24,479 nucleotides of DNA. Source: an uncultured Burkholderiales bacterium (GTDB lineage Bacteria; Pseudomonadota; Gammaproteobacteria; Burkholderiales; Burkholderiaceae_C). The stretch lies in assembly GCA_903953985.1 (NCBI GenBank), contig CAJBLW010000283.1, positions 1-24,479 of the forward strand, given 5' to 3'. The notes under the pieces are model-generated. The model did no database searches. It was not told where the DNA came from and saw nothing but the letters and a program-made list of their open reading frames with translations. Position 1 is the first letter of the stretch; each line of letters opens with the position of its first letter. The position numbers and the translations under genes are program-made. Positions 7,414-18,110 of this stretch are shown piece after piece.

Positions 7414-8409
7414 TCAAGCCCATGCGGCAAATGCCAAACCAATGCCGGTGCCGGCAGGCGTGCGATAAACCGGAATGTATTCGTCATAGGTGCAGCGCAG
7501 GTGCGCAATGGCTCCAGCCAGCGTGATCCAGTTGCGGGTTTCTGAGGTTCCTGAGCAGAGGGCCTCCTGCGGGATCTGTGTGAGCGTCCCGAAATCGTGC
7601 GCCTTGATCGCCTGGATCACTTTTCGATCGAAAGCCTCTTCACACAGGAAATGGCTCAGTCCGCCCGATGCAATGACGGCGACCCGTGCGTCGATCGGGG
7701 ATGCGGCCAAGGCATGCGCCATCGCCGTGCCAATTTGGAAACACCGGCCAGAAGTCGGGTTGTTGGGGGGGAAATAGGTGTTGAGCAGCACCGGCAACAT
7801 CGGTACGCGCAAGCGCTTCATGAGGCGCTGGTAAATGAAACCGTAGGCATGGCCGAAAGCGCGACGCGAGGGATCGGGGACCGAATCACTCACGGCCACA
7901 TCCACGCCTTGACGAATAAGCCCCTTGACCATGTCTCGTGCCAGCGCAGGCGCCCCTGGGAAACGGTGCGGCATGTCCATACCGTAGCCAGCCCAAAATG
8001 TTTTGTCTGTCCAGGTCAGTCGCGGATGGGGCAAAGGCATTTCCTTCATCACGATCTCTTCGCCGGTGAAGACCGCAAAAGAGGGCATGTTGTCAAACCC
8101 GAAGAGTTCGTCTTGGTCGTCGCCGATCACCAAGATAATGTCGGGACGTGCCTCCACCAAGATGGCTTCGAGGCGGTCCAGCGCGAGCTCAGCCTGCCGA
8201 GCCTGCCTCGGAAACAAAGCGGGATCGGATTCGTTCAGGTAAGGCTCTCCTCGTTCGCTCACAAGCTCGTCATAAGAGAGCTTGCGCCCATCATGGGTAT
8301 AGAGCGATTTGTTGCGGCGGTCATCGCGCGAGCGGTGAATCCACTCCTCTCCTTGGAGAATCAGAATCGGGCTGTGTGAAGTACCAATACCCAGAACAAT
8401 TTCGGCCAT
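7414..8409 (-). CDS. LigB-type (class III) extradiol ring-cleavage dioxygenase-like protein
   Basis: A 331-residue single-domain LigB-fold protein. It has the N-terminal TSHSP motif with metal ligand His12, a SGGLSHF segment with His253, and SGTSETRNW with Glu290, which aligns with the C-terminal Glu ligand of LigB. The position of the second LigB His ligand (the NDHASAF region) is occupied by Gln99 in GDDQDELFGF. The family opens catechol rings next to the hydroxyls with Fe(II). There is no separate small LigA-type subunit in the window, and the protein lacks the long C-terminal extension of gallate dioxygenases. Its neighbours, a LigJ-like hydratase and an RraA-like gene, suggest gallate- or protocatechuate-like substrates. 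The substituted ligand leaves true activity uncertain; some LigB-fold proteins carry this GDDQ motif in my recollection. Confidence 0.78.
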   Translation of the reverse strand: MAEIVLGIGTSHSPILILQGEEWIHRSRDDRRNKSLYTHDGRKLSYDELVSERGEPYLNESDPALFPRQARQAELALDRLEAILVEARPDIILVIGDDQDELFGFDNMPSFAVFTGEEIVMKEMPLPHPRLTWTDKTFWAGYGMDMPHRFPGAPALARDMVKGLIRQGVDVAVSDSVPDPSRRAFGHAYGFIYQRLMKRLRVPMLPVLLNTYFPPNNPTSGRCFQIGTAMAHALAASPIDARVAVIASGGLSHFLCEEAFDRKVIQAIKAHDFGTLTQIPQEALCSGTSETRNWITLAGAIAHLRCTYDEYIPVYRTPAGTGIGLAFAAWA

Positions 8410-8438
8410 GATGATTGAGTTTTTCAGTAGAACTTGGG

Positions 8439-9335
8439 TTAATGGGTGTTGCGTGGATCCAGCTCATCGCGCAAGGCATCTCCCAAAAGGCTGAAGGAGA
8501 ACACCGTCACGCTGATCGCCAATCCAGGAAAAAGGATGACCCAAGGTGCGTTGATGAAGACATCGACGCTCACGCTCGAAAGCATCAATCCCCAGGCTGG
8601 TGTGGGCTCATGCACGCCAACGCCCAAAAATGACAGAGAAGCTTCCAACAAAATGGTCTGCGCGGTGAAGGCGCTCACCATCACCAACCAGGGAGATACC
8701 AAATTGGGCAAGAGATGGCGAGTGATGACATGCCAGTGGGAAAAACCCAGCGCGCGAGCCGCCTCGATATAGGGAAGACTGCGGACAGACAATGCCGCGC
8801 TGCGCATGACCCGCGCCATCACCGGGATGTAGGGCAAGGTGATGGCCATCAGCAGGTTGATGTCGACCCCCGCGACCACACGGCGTCCCAGAACAGCCAC
8901 GACCACCAAGGCCGAAACAATCAGTGGAATCGACAGCAACACATCGTTCAGGCGTTGAATAAACACATCCAGCCTACCGCCAAAGTAAGCCGAGGTAGCA
9001 CCAATACCGCCGCCGATGCAAGCGCCGATCAGCGCCGTTGTGATCCCCAGAAACAAGGCCGATCGAGTGCCCTCAATGAGCCGGGAAAAGATATCCCGTC
9101 CATAGCTGTCCGTCCCCATCCAGTGATCAGCATCAGGAGCCTGAAGAACGGCATCGAAACGGGTGTCGAGCGGATCATAGGGCGCAAGCTGCGGGCCAAA
9201 GAGTGCAGCCACCAGCATCAACAAGATCATGAAAAGCGCAATCGCGCCCAAGGGCTGCTTGCGACAAAAACTCGACACCAGCCGCATCCAGCGGGTGGTC
9301 GGGGACGCAGGGGTGGGCAAGGATATCTGGGACAT
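8439..9335 (-). CDS. ABC transporter permease, DppC/OppC type
   Basis: A 298-residue inner-membrane permease. Residues 30-50 form the first membrane segment, followed by a periplasmic region with DHWMGTDSYGRDIFSRLIEGTR, the usual DppC/OppC landmark. Several hydrophobic helices follow, with the cytoplasmic EAA loop EAARALGFSHWHVITRHLLP near residues 190-210, which contacts the ATPase. With the partner DppB-like permease 12 bp upstream, the fused ATPase and the binding protein, it makes a complete peptide/nickel/opine-type importer. The location inside an aromatic catabolic operon suggests uptake of an aromatic acid, a conjugate or a peptide-like derivative instead of ordinary peptides (inference). 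Confidence 0.93.
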   Translation of the reverse strand: MSQISLPTPASPTTRWMRLVSSFCRKQPLGAIALFMILLMLVAALFGPQLAPYDPLDTRFDAVLQAPDADHWMGTDSYGRDIFSRLIEGTRSALFLGITTALIGACIGGGIGATSAYFGGRLDVFIQRLNDVLLSIPLIVSALVVVAVLGRRVVAGVDINLLMAITLPYIPVMARVMRSAALSVRSLPYIEAARALGFSHWHVITRHLLPNLVSPWLVMVSAFTAQTILLEASLSFLGVGVHEPTPAWGLMLSSVSVDVFINAPWVILFPGLAISVTVFSFSLLGDALRDELDPRNTH

Positions 9336-9347
9336 CGTTCGTGTCTC

Positions 9348-10301
9348 TCAATGAGCGCGCACGCGAGGATCGAGCAGGGCGTAAACCATATCGACTGCGA
9401 AGTTCACCGTCACAAAAATCAGGGCAAACAACATGACCAAACCTTGGATCAGTGCCAGATCGTTGTAGCTGATGGCTTGAATCAGAAGGCGACCAATGCC
9501 ATTGATGTTGAAAACCTGCTCGGTCACCACCAGTCCGCCCAGCAGGCCGGCAAATTCAATGCCGACCACGGTCACGGTGGGAAGAAGGGCATTGCCCAGC
9601 GCATGGCGCCACACCACTCGTGCGGGATGCACACCCTTGGCATGGGCCGTGCGCACATAGTCTTGGCCCAACACGTCCAACAAGGACGAGCGCAGCAAAC
9701 GTGCATTCACCGACGACAGGCGCCACCCCACCACCAGAGCTGGAAAAAACAGTTGCGCCAGGTACTCCATGGGCTGCTCCGTGAAGCGAGCTTCTTGAAT
9801 GGAGGGAATCCAGCCCGTCGTCGACAGCAGCGCCAGGATCACCAACATCGCCATCCAAAAGCTGGGGATGGATTGCCCCGTGACTGTGGCAGCCCGAATC
9901 AATTGGTCAATCCAGGTCCCCCGGGTCAAGGCCGACGCCACTCCTAGCGGAATGGCCAGCAGCAAGCCAATAAAAAGTGCCGCGATGGCAATCTGGAAAG
10001 TGATCCCGAAGCGCGAACGAATTTCCTCTGTGATCGGGTTTTCACTCCAAACGGAGATGCCCAAATCCATGTGCGTGAGTCCGCCAATCCAGCGGACATA
10101 CTGCTCGGGCACTGATTTGTCATAGCCAAATCGTTTTTTCTGGGCCTCCAGTTGTTCGGCCGAGATGGTGCCCCCCTCGCTGAGGTACTTGAACTCAACC
10201 GGATCACCGGGCAGCACCCGCAGCATGAAGAAAATCAGCGTCGCTACCGCCCACAGGGTGAAGAGGAACTGCAAGCTTCGTTTGACAAAGAGCGTGATCA
10301 T
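9348..10301 (-). CDS. ABC transporter permease, DppB/OppB type
   Basis: A 317-residue inner-membrane permease. It opens with MITLFVKRSLQFLFTLWAVA, the standard first helix of DppB-like proteins, then has a VLPGDPVEF segment and the EAA-type loop YVRTAHAKGVHPARVVWRHA, and ends with LLDPRVRAH. The open frame extends upstream to 10469 inside the ATPase gene, but the N-terminal landmark helix fixes the start at ATG 10301, 10 bp after the ATPase stop. It pairs with the DppC-like permease to form the membrane channel of the importer. Substrate specificity lies mostly in the binding protein and cannot be read here. Confidence 0.92.
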   Translation of the reverse strand: MITLFVKRSLQFLFTLWAVATLIFFMLRVLPGDPVEFKYLSEGGTISAEQLEAQKKRFGYDKSVPEQYVRWIGGLTHMDLGISVWSENPITEEIRSRFGITFQIAIAALFIGLLLAIPLGVASALTRGTWIDQLIRAATVTGQSIPSFWMAMLVILALLSTTGWIPSIQEARFTEQPMEYLAQLFFPALVVGWRLSSVNARLLRSSLLDVLGQDYVRTAHAKGVHPARVVWRHALGNALLPTVTVVGIEFAGLLGGLVVTEQVFNINGIGRLLIQAISYNDLALIQGLVMLFALIFVTVNFAVDMVYALLDPRVRAH

Positions 10302-10311
10302 GGTGTTGGTC

Positions 10312-12384
<2,073 letters not shown>

Positions 12385-12393
12385 GGCAGGCGA

Positions 12394-13998
12394 TCACTTG
12401 CGAGCAGCAGTGTCCAGCCAGATATCGTTCAAGTCCAGTTTCAGATAGTTGGATGGCGGATCCCCCAAACCACGCAGCTGGCTGTCAATGACGCGTTTGC
12501 GAACCTGCCAGAACAAAGGCATTACATAGCTTTTCTCCATCAGGTAAGCCTCCAGGTCCTGCACTTTCTTGCGGCGAGACTCTGTATTGATTTCACGCAA
12601 TTGCGACTGGTACTTATCGACAAATGTCGGATCGCCCACGCGCGCCAGATTGCCGCGGTTGGTGCTGAACGGTTCAAAATAAGACAGCTGGATCGAAGGG
12701 TCGTCAACGTACTCGGCCGGGCTGTCGAAAATCAGGTCGTAATCACCAGAAACTCGGCGCGCCGCGACCTGTGGTGTATCCAACGGCATGTGATCGACCG
12801 TGACACCAACTTGGCGCAGCTGATCGGCCACAAAGACACCAAAGAAGGTGAACGCCCGGTTGTTGACCAGCGTGATCTTCAGATTTTTTTGACCGGCAGC
12901 CGCCAATAGACGGCGCGACTCTTTGCGCGCCGCCTCAATGTCGCGCCCAAAACCAAGCAACTTGGCAAGCTCTGCATCAGAGCGAGCGAAAGTCGATCCT
13001 GGCCGAACCAATCCGCCGACCTTAAACATCGGTGTGAGCTGCTCCATTGGCTTGGAGCTGCCCCAGCGGTCTAACGCCAGATTCAATGCTCGGCGCACGC
13101 GCTCGTCTTTCAGGCCATCGCGCTGCGTGTTCATGGCGAACCAGGGCAAAAAGGCCGTTGCGCTCGCCCCGCCCACGACCACTACCTTGTCACCGCGCGC
13201 GGCCGTGACTCGTCCCACTTCTGCCGAGGTCAGGCCCTGCATGGTGTAGTTCACTTGCCCGGAAATCAAAGCATTGGTCGCCGAAACAGGGGCCACACTG
13301 GGCATGCGAAAGCTGTCCAGATAAGGGCGTCCCGGCATGAAATAGTCGTCGAAACGCTCGCCCACCCATTCAGCACCGGGTGTGTGGCGCACGAACTTGA
13401 ACGGCCCGGACCCCACCACCCGTTTGCCTGGATAAGACGGATCACTGGCCAACAGCTTGGCCGAGTAAATGCAACCGAAAGGCGAGGCCAACAACTGCAG
13501 CGCAGCCGCATTGAGTTTGCTGAACTTAAAGACCACGGTTTGGGGATCGGGTGTCTCAATCGAAGCAATGTCCGCCAGCATGCCCTGACGCAGCGACACA
13601 ACGCCTTGCGGAGGGTTACGCATTCGGTCAAAACTTGCCTTCACATCTGCGCTGGTCAGCAAGGAGCCGTCATGAAATTTGACGTTAGCGTTCAGGGTAA
13701 AACGGTAGGTGAGGTGGTCACTGGAGACCGTCCAGCTTTTGGCCAGATCCCCCATCACCTCTGGCGAGCGCTCTGCATTGACTTTGAGCAAAGTGGAGTA
13801 ATGCGGCGAGACCCGCCACATCACGGCAGGCGAGTTGGTCGCGTGACAGTCATACGTGGCAGGCTCTCCCACATGGATAGGAATCACCACGCTACCACCG
13901 CGCACCGGATCGCCGGGTGCCGCATGTGCGGGGGTGGCGCAGATCGCCAGCGTCGAAAAAGCTGCGACGTATGAGGACGTGAAATGCTTGATATTCAT
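12394..13998 (-). CDS. ABC transporter substrate-binding protein, peptide/nickel family 5 (DppA-like)
   Basis: A 534-residue periplasmic binding protein of SBP family 5. It starts with a Sec signal peptide (hydrophobic residues about 9-25, ATPAHA-A cleavage site). The mature protein shows the family's LAKSWTVSSDHLTYRFTL motif, FHDGSLLTSADVKASFDRM, and VVGSGPFKFV. The family binds peptides and also opines, nickel chelates, glutathione and aromatic conjugates. It is the first of the four transporter genes and lies directly after the Rieske oxygenase gene (39 bp gap), so it probably delivers a cluster substrate. The start ATG 13998 is preceded by GGAG and AAGG within 15 bp. No lipobox Cys is seen, so it should be soluble in the periplasm. 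Confidence 0.92.
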   Translation of the reverse strand: MNIKHFTSSYVAAFSTLAICATPAHAAPGDPVRGGSVVIPIHVGEPATYDCHATNSPAVMWRVSPHYSTLLKVNAERSPEVMGDLAKSWTVSSDHLTYRFTLNANVKFHDGSLLTSADVKASFDRMRNPPQGVVSLRQGMLADIASIETPDPQTVVFKFSKLNAAALQLLASPFGCIYSAKLLASDPSYPGKRVVGSGPFKFVRHTPGAEWVGERFDDYFMPGRPYLDSFRMPSVAPVSATNALISGQVNYTMQGLTSAEVGRVTAARGDKVVVVGGASATAFLPWFAMNTQRDGLKDERVRRALNLALDRWGSSKPMEQLTPMFKVGGLVRPGSTFARSDAELAKLLGFGRDIEAARKESRRLLAAAGQKNLKITLVNNRAFTFFGVFVADQLRQVGVTVDHMPLDTPQVAARRVSGDYDLIFDSPAEYVDDPSIQLSYFEPFSTNRGNLARVGDPTFVDKYQSQLREINTESRRKKVQDLEAYLMEKSYVMPLFWQVRKRVIDSQLRGLGDPPSNYLKLDLNDIWLDTAARK

Positions 13999-14037
13999 TA
14001 CCTTGTCTCCTTTTTTGAAATCAAAAATCAGCTACGC

Positions 14038-15255
14038 TCACAGGGTGGTACGCCAGTCGAGAGTTTCTTCCACCACCATCGACTTGGGCAAAGCCACTGA
14101 GTAGTCAATGTCTTCATGTTTGGCCAGGGTCGGCACCTTGCCACCCATGAATTCACGCACCGCATTCGCCAAGCATCGGCGGACTGCGAGCACGGCGCCA
14201 TCGCCCGCACCCAGGTGCTCGCGGGTTCGATCCTGAATCGATCCCATGCTCTGGATCACGGCGAAGTCTTCGGTTCCCAGCATTTGGGTGAAGCCAGTGA
14301 AATGCCCGTTCTTCATGGCTTCACGGTCTTGGCCCCAGTTGTCATCGGGCGTCCCAGGCGGCAACGGCGGCCACGAGTCCGCGTCTGTGAAGTGATGGGT
14401 CTTGTTGAGAACCAGTTTTTCTTCGGTGCGATACGTGATCTGCCAGTACCAAATGTTCTCATCATCGATCGGAATGGAAAAGAAGGCAGACCCCCCTTTG
14501 ATCTCAGCCTGATTGGGCGAGACGATGCCATACCAGGGCATGATGAAGGCGTTGGTGCGCACGTAGTTGCGGTGGTCTTTCAATTCGCGCACGGCGGCGT
14601 AGCGAAAGCCATAAGGCTTTTGGGCGACGTGATAGATAGGCGCCATATTGGTAGACGAATACTCGATGTCACCAAAGCCCACCAGCCAGCTTTGGTGCAG
14701 CACGCCAAGGTGAGCGGAATCCATGGTTGTTTCCACTGCCTGAAGCCAGTTGGCATTAACCTTTTGCCGGAAAACCACCATGTTTTCAGCAGGCAAATCA
14801 ATGAAGGGGAGTTTGGGAAAGTCTGGCACTTCATCGCCCTCGCCCAACCAAACCCAGATGATGCCGGCCGACTCGCGCACCGGGTAGTGCTTGAGAGGGA
14901 CATGCTTGCAGTATTCAGCTTCGTTGCTCGGCTGTGTGGGCACCGCCACTGTTTTGCCGTCCACATTGAATTTCCAGCCGTGGTATATGCAACGCAATGC
15001 GTTGTCTTCATTGCGCGCCAGAGCCATCGACGCGCCGCGGTGCGGGCATGCCTCATTGAAGAAACCGGCCTTGCCATTGGTGGCGCGAAAAGCAACATAG
15101 TTTTCACCAAAGAGTCGTACACGCAGAGGCTTGCCATCGGGCTGCACATTGTCGGACCGGGCCGCAGGGATCCACCAGTATTGCTTCATCATCCGCCCCA
15201 TCGGCGCACCATGGGTGACGCGGGTAAGCAGTTCATTTTCATCTTGAGTCAGCAT
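14038..15255 (-). CDS. Rieske non-heme iron oxygenase, phthalate 4,5-dioxygenase-like oxygenase component
   Basis: A 405-residue oxygenase subunit. The Rieske [2Fe-2S] ligands are C70-x-H72 (EACPHRG) and C89-x2-H92 (CIYHGW). The mononuclear iron site is TTMDSAHLGVLH, giving bridging Asp179 and ligands His182 and His187, with Asp330 the probable carboxylate ligand. The N-terminal ELLTRVTHGAPMGRMMKQYW stretch matches the phthalate-dioxygenase subgroup, a class IA system of one oxygenase polypeptide plus a single FMN/2Fe-2S reductase. Such enzymes dihydroxylate or O-demethylate aromatic acids. The probable reductase is encoded at 23324-24313 on the opposite strand. A good AGGAAAGG ribosome site precedes ATG 15255. 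The substrate is unknown; hydroxylation, demethylation and aryl-ether cleavage are all possible in this subgroup. Confidence 0.9.
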   Translation of the reverse strand: MLTQDENELLTRVTHGAPMGRMMKQYWWIPAARSDNVQPDGKPLRVRLFGENYVAFRATNGKAGFFNEACPHRGASMALARNEDNALRCIYHGWKFNVDGKTVAVPTQPSNEAEYCKHVPLKHYPVRESAGIIWVWLGEGDEVPDFPKLPFIDLPAENMVVFRQKVNANWLQAVETTMDSAHLGVLHQSWLVGFGDIEYSSTNMAPIYHVAQKPYGFRYAAVRELKDHRNYVRTNAFIMPWYGIVSPNQAEIKGGSAFFSIPIDDENIWYWQITYRTEEKLVLNKTHHFTDADSWPPLPPGTPDDNWGQDREAMKNGHFTGFTQMLGTEDFAVIQSMGSIQDRTREHLGAGDGAVLAVRRCLANAVREFMGGKVPTLAKHEDIDYSVALPKSMVVEETLDWRTTL

Positions 15256-15301
15256 GTTTGATTACCTTTCCTGTGGGGTCCTGAACAAAGTACGGTGGTC
15301 T

Positions 15302-16114
15302 TTAGGTGTTGCCAGAGGTGTCTTCGCGCTGCTTTCGGCGATCCTCAAAGAAATCATTGATCCGCTGCGCCGATCCAATACCTGCGGCCTTGGTCATGAC
15401 GGTGACCATGGTTTCCGTGAAGAAGCCTTCACCCATGCCCATCTCGCCAATGCGTGAGATCCCGTTGACGATGGCGTAGTTGGTTGGGGGTGCATTCGAT
15501 GCAATCGATTTGGCCAGTTCTGTCGCCTTGGCCAGACCCTCGCCATCGGCCACCAAGTAATGCGACAGGCCCAGGCTGTGCCCCTCTAACGAGGTTAAAG
15601 CATGGCCAGTGAGCATCATCTCAACCACCCGTCCTGCGCCCAAAATGCGGGGTATGCGAACGGATCCACCGCCCCCCAAAAAGATGCCGCGTTGACCTTC
15701 AGGCAGTTGGTAAAAAGTAGAGGCCTCGCTCACGCGCACATGGGTTGCGGCTGCGAGCTCCAAGCCACCGCCGATCACGCCGCCCTTTAAGACGCTGACC
15801 ACCGGCAACTCGCCAAACTGAATCGCATCAAACACTTGGTGCCACTGACGGGAGCGGCGCATGCCCACCATGATGTCAGGGCTGCGCTTGGCCATGAGTT
15901 CATGAAGGTCGAGGCCCGCGCAAAAATGCTCACCTAGGCCATGCAGGACCACGACGCGCGCATCCCCAGCATCGCTGGTGAAAAAATCACCTAATTCGGC
16001 CAAAAGCGCATCGTTGATGGCATTGCGCTTGGAGGGCCGATTCAAGCCGACAAAGGCGATACCATCCTCGTGCCGAATCTCAAGCATTTTTTCATTATTG
16101 TTGGGGGCCATCAT
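15302..16114 (-). CDS. Crotonase / enoyl-CoA hydratase
   Basis: A 270-residue crotonase-fold protein. The oxyanion-hole segments HFCAGLDL (63-70) and VIGGGLEL (113-120) are present. Both catalytic acids of enoyl-CoA hydratase are conserved with the right spacing: Glu119 in GGGLEL and Glu139 in LPEG, 20 residues apart. This supports water addition to a 2-enoyl-CoA rather than an acid-poor crotonase reaction such as dechlorination. It overlaps the stop of the CoA ligase (ATGATG/TGA), so both are made together: the ligase would form aryl-propenoyl-CoA and this enzyme its 3-hydroxy derivative. A feruloyl-CoA hydratase-lyase, which also releases the aldehyde, cannot be excluded. An adjacent second ATG (16111) is an equal start candidate. 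Confidence 0.85.
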   Translation of the reverse strand: MMAPNNNEKMLEIRHEDGIAFVGLNRPSKRNAINDALLAELGDFFTSDAGDARVVVLHGLGEHFCAGLDLHELMAKRSPDIMVGMRRSRQWHQVFDAIQFGELPVVSVLKGGVIGGGLELAAATHVRVSEASTFYQLPEGQRGIFLGGGGSVRIPRILGAGRVVEMMLTGHALTSLEGHSLGLSHYLVADGEGLAKATELAKSIASNAPPTNYAIVNGISRIGEMGMGEGFFTETMVTVMTKAAGIGSAQRINDFFEDRRKQREDTSGNT

Positions 16115-17982
16115 AGTTCCTGTCCATTGAAAAGACCTTCGTTATCGACTTGAATGACCGCAGCTTCCAGCGAATCCGCATAAAGCGCCTCGACCAAATG
16201 GGCACGTCGCGCCAGGACTGTCCGCTGGTTCACATAACCTTTGTCAGTGACTTCACCTGAATCCATGGATGCTGATTCAGTCAAGATCAACACACGGCGG
16301 ATCTGCATGCTGCTGGCGTGGTGCTGGGCGTTGTGCCCACGCAGCGATTGGGCCAGCGCGGTGCGAACCCGTGGGTCTTGCGCCAGTTCTACGGGCGACA
16401 ACTTGCCAAATTTGTCTTGGCACATCTTGACGTTCAGCCAAACCAACGCACCGACCCAAGACCTGTCCGCACCCGTGATCACCGCATCCGCCACCAAGGG
16501 GGCGGCCGCGTTGATCACCTCGACCCGCAGTGTCCCCACGCGCACAAAGATGCCCGACTGCAGCTTGAACTCTTCCGCCACACGGCCCGCAAAAGCCAGG
16601 CCTTCAAGCGGGTTCTGACGGTCGACAAAGGTCACTGCATCACCCATGCGGTAGTAGCCCTCATCATCGAAGGCCTCTTGCTTGAGGTCGGGCCGGTTGA
16701 GATAGCCAGCCATTACAGATGGGCCTCGAAGAAGGACCTCATAGCGCGCATCGCCCAAGGGTTCGAGTTTTAACTCGACGCCCAGCTGCGGCAAACCGAC
16801 CAAACCGGAACGCTCAGAGGGCCAATGCACGGTGGTCGCAGCCGCGCAGGTCTCGGTTGACCCATAGCTGGAAACGAATGGAATTCGATAACCCAAATGA
16901 CGCACAGCCTGTTGCTGTAAACGCTGATAGGTACTTTCTGGCAGCTTGGCCCCCGAAGATGTCAGGCGGCGCAGCTGGCGAAAGAAATTGCGGCCCAATT
17001 CTTCGTCGGCCTCGAGCGCGTCAGCCAACATGTTGAAGCCAACAGGCACACTGCTGAAACGTGTGGGCGAGACCTCTCTGAGGTTGCGCAATGTTTTGTC
17101 GAATTCGCCCTGCATCGGACGACCGTCGTCCAAATACATCGTGCCGCCATCTTCGATCACGCTGTTGAAAATTGCCGTACCGCCCGCCACATGGCTCCAG
17201 GGCAGCCACTCGAGCAGCACGGAATCAGGGGTGTTATCGCTGCGCCCCACGTTGGCTGCGTGCATGGCCATGGTGGCGCACAGCATGTTCTGGGTGATGG
17301 GCACCGCCTTGGGCGCACCTGTTGAGCCGGATGTAAACAGTATTTTTGCGATGGTATCGCTCTGGATGGCGGCGATTGACGCCTCCACCGAGGACTCTGC
17401 TGGCGTGCGCAGCACCTCGGACCAAACAGCGCCCTTCGGGAGTGACACGGGGTCTTCAACCTGCAAAACCACACGCCGGTCCAACGCCAATGCGCTCAGT
17501 GCACGCTCAAAGGCGCGGCCGTTTTGCACAAACAGCACGGCTGGATCGATCTGATCGACCATGTCGCGCAACTTGACGTGATCTTGACTCACGAGGGCGT
17601 AAGCTGGTGTGACGGGTACATAGGGCATGCGCGATTGCATGGCCGCCATCTCAAATACGGCGTGTTCAAGTGAATTGCCACTGAGCACCATCACCGCTCG
17701 CCCGGAAAGGTCTTGCGCCAGCAGCCACTGCGTGACGGCATCGATCTGGCGCTGAGCCTCGCCGTACGTCAAGGCCACCCACTCGCCAGAGCGTCGCTGA
17801 ACCAGCCAAGGGTGCGGCCCCCTTTGCTCTGCATGAAAGCGCAACACTCCGGGCAAATGAGGTGCCACCGCCCCTAAAGGAATACGGCTACGCATCAACA
17901 CCACGCCGCCATCGCGTTCATGCAGATCAATGTCTCTCGCCAGAAATGGCAAGGGCAAGAATGGAACATCTGGTTTCAACAT
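16111..17982 (-). CDS. Feruloyl-CoA synthetase-like acyl/aryl-CoA ligase
   Basis: A 623-residue ANL-superfamily adenylating enzyme. Core motifs are ILFTSGSTGAPK (214-225, P-loop), SSYGSTET (371-378), YYRMGD (443-448) and GRVAEEFKLQSGIFV (466-480). The C-terminal DSGEVTDKGYVNQRTVL region supplies Lys581 as the likely adenylation lysine. Length and the SRIPLG, LPWSHVAGG and 'DKGYVNQ' features fit the long feruloyl-CoA synthase subgroup, which forms CoA thioesters of hydroxycinnamic acids with ATP and CoA. It is the first gene of the leftward operon, starting at the edge of the divergent control region and overlapping the crotonase gene. No clear ribosome site is seen before ATG 17982. The acid could be a cinnamate, an arylpropionate or another aryl-alkanoate. 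Confidence 0.88.
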   Translation of the reverse strand: MLKPDVPFLPLPFLARDIDLHERDGGVVLMRSRIPLGAVAPHLPGVLRFHAEQRGPHPWLVQRRSGEWVALTYGEAQRQIDAVTQWLLAQDLSGRAVMVLSGNSLEHAVFEMAAMQSRMPYVPVTPAYALVSQDHVKLRDMVDQIDPAVLFVQNGRAFERALSALALDRRVVLQVEDPVSLPKGAVWSEVLRTPAESSVEASIAAIQSDTIAKILFTSGSTGAPKAVPITQNMLCATMAMHAANVGRSDNTPDSVLLEWLPWSHVAGGTAIFNSVIEDGGTMYLDDGRPMQGEFDKTLRNLREVSPTRFSSVPVGFNMLADALEADEELGRNFFRQLRRLTSSGAKLPESTYQRLQQQAVRHLGYRIPFVSSYGSTETCAAATTVHWPSERSGLVGLPQLGVELKLEPLGDARYEVLLRGPSVMAGYLNRPDLKQEAFDDEGYYRMGDAVTFVDRQNPLEGLAFAGRVAEEFKLQSGIFVRVGTLRVEVINAAAPLVADAVITGADRSWVGALVWLNVKMCQDKFGKLSPVELAQDPRVRTALAQSLRGHNAQHHASSMQIRRVLILTESASMDSGEVTDKGYVNQRTVLARRAHLVEALYADSLEAAVIQVDNEGLFNGQEL

Positions 17983-18022
17983 CAGTGGGCCATGAATTTT
18001 GGGGTGGTTATTGCTGCCTTAA

Positions 18023-18043
18023 ATGACAAGGTAACCTTATCAT
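18023..18043. promoter_or_regulatory. Probable MarR operator, site 1 (21-bp palindrome)
   Basis: The 21-bp sequence is symmetric about A18033 with just one mismatched pair (C18027 opposite A18039). Its core is AAGGTAACCTT and its inner 17 bp read GACAAGGTAACCTTATC. Length and symmetry suit a MarR dimer. It lies 41 bp upstream of the ligase start, where binding would block the leftward promoter. The link to MarR is inference. Confidence 0.65.
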
Positions 18044-18055
18044 GTACAAAAACTA

Positions 18056-18071
18056 AAAAACCTAGGTTTTT
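18056..18071. repeat. 16-bp perfect palindrome
   Basis: AAAAACCTAGGTTTTT is a perfect inverted repeat centred on CCTAGG, midway between the two AAGG-N3-CCTT sites. It could be another protein-binding site, or a flexible A/T-rich promoter element shared by the divergent promoters. It contains the ACCT/AGGT half-elements of the operator cores in the opposite order. Confidence 0.5.
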
Positions 18072-18110
18072 CCCTAATGAAGTAATCTCTGTAATTGCCC
18101 GAAAATCCTT

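Noticed and set aside
8715..9947. 410-codon plus-strand open frame opposite the two permease genes
   Set aside because: It lies antisense to two well-conserved permease genes, is rich in His, Gln and Arg with no recognisable domain, and crosses the permease gene boundary; a shadow of high-G+C codon use.
14012..14027. Inverted repeat TTTTTGA-AA-TCAAAAA between the Rieske gene and the binding-protein gene
   Set aside because: The stem is nearly all A-T with a two-base centre, so it would be unstable as an RNA hairpin; it has no G+C-rich part as needed for an intrinsic terminator, and co-transcription seems more likely.
14116..15261. 381-codon plus-strand open frame opposite the Rieske oxygenase
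   Set aside because: Mirror of a strongly conserved gene; composition is His/Arg-rich with no family motif.
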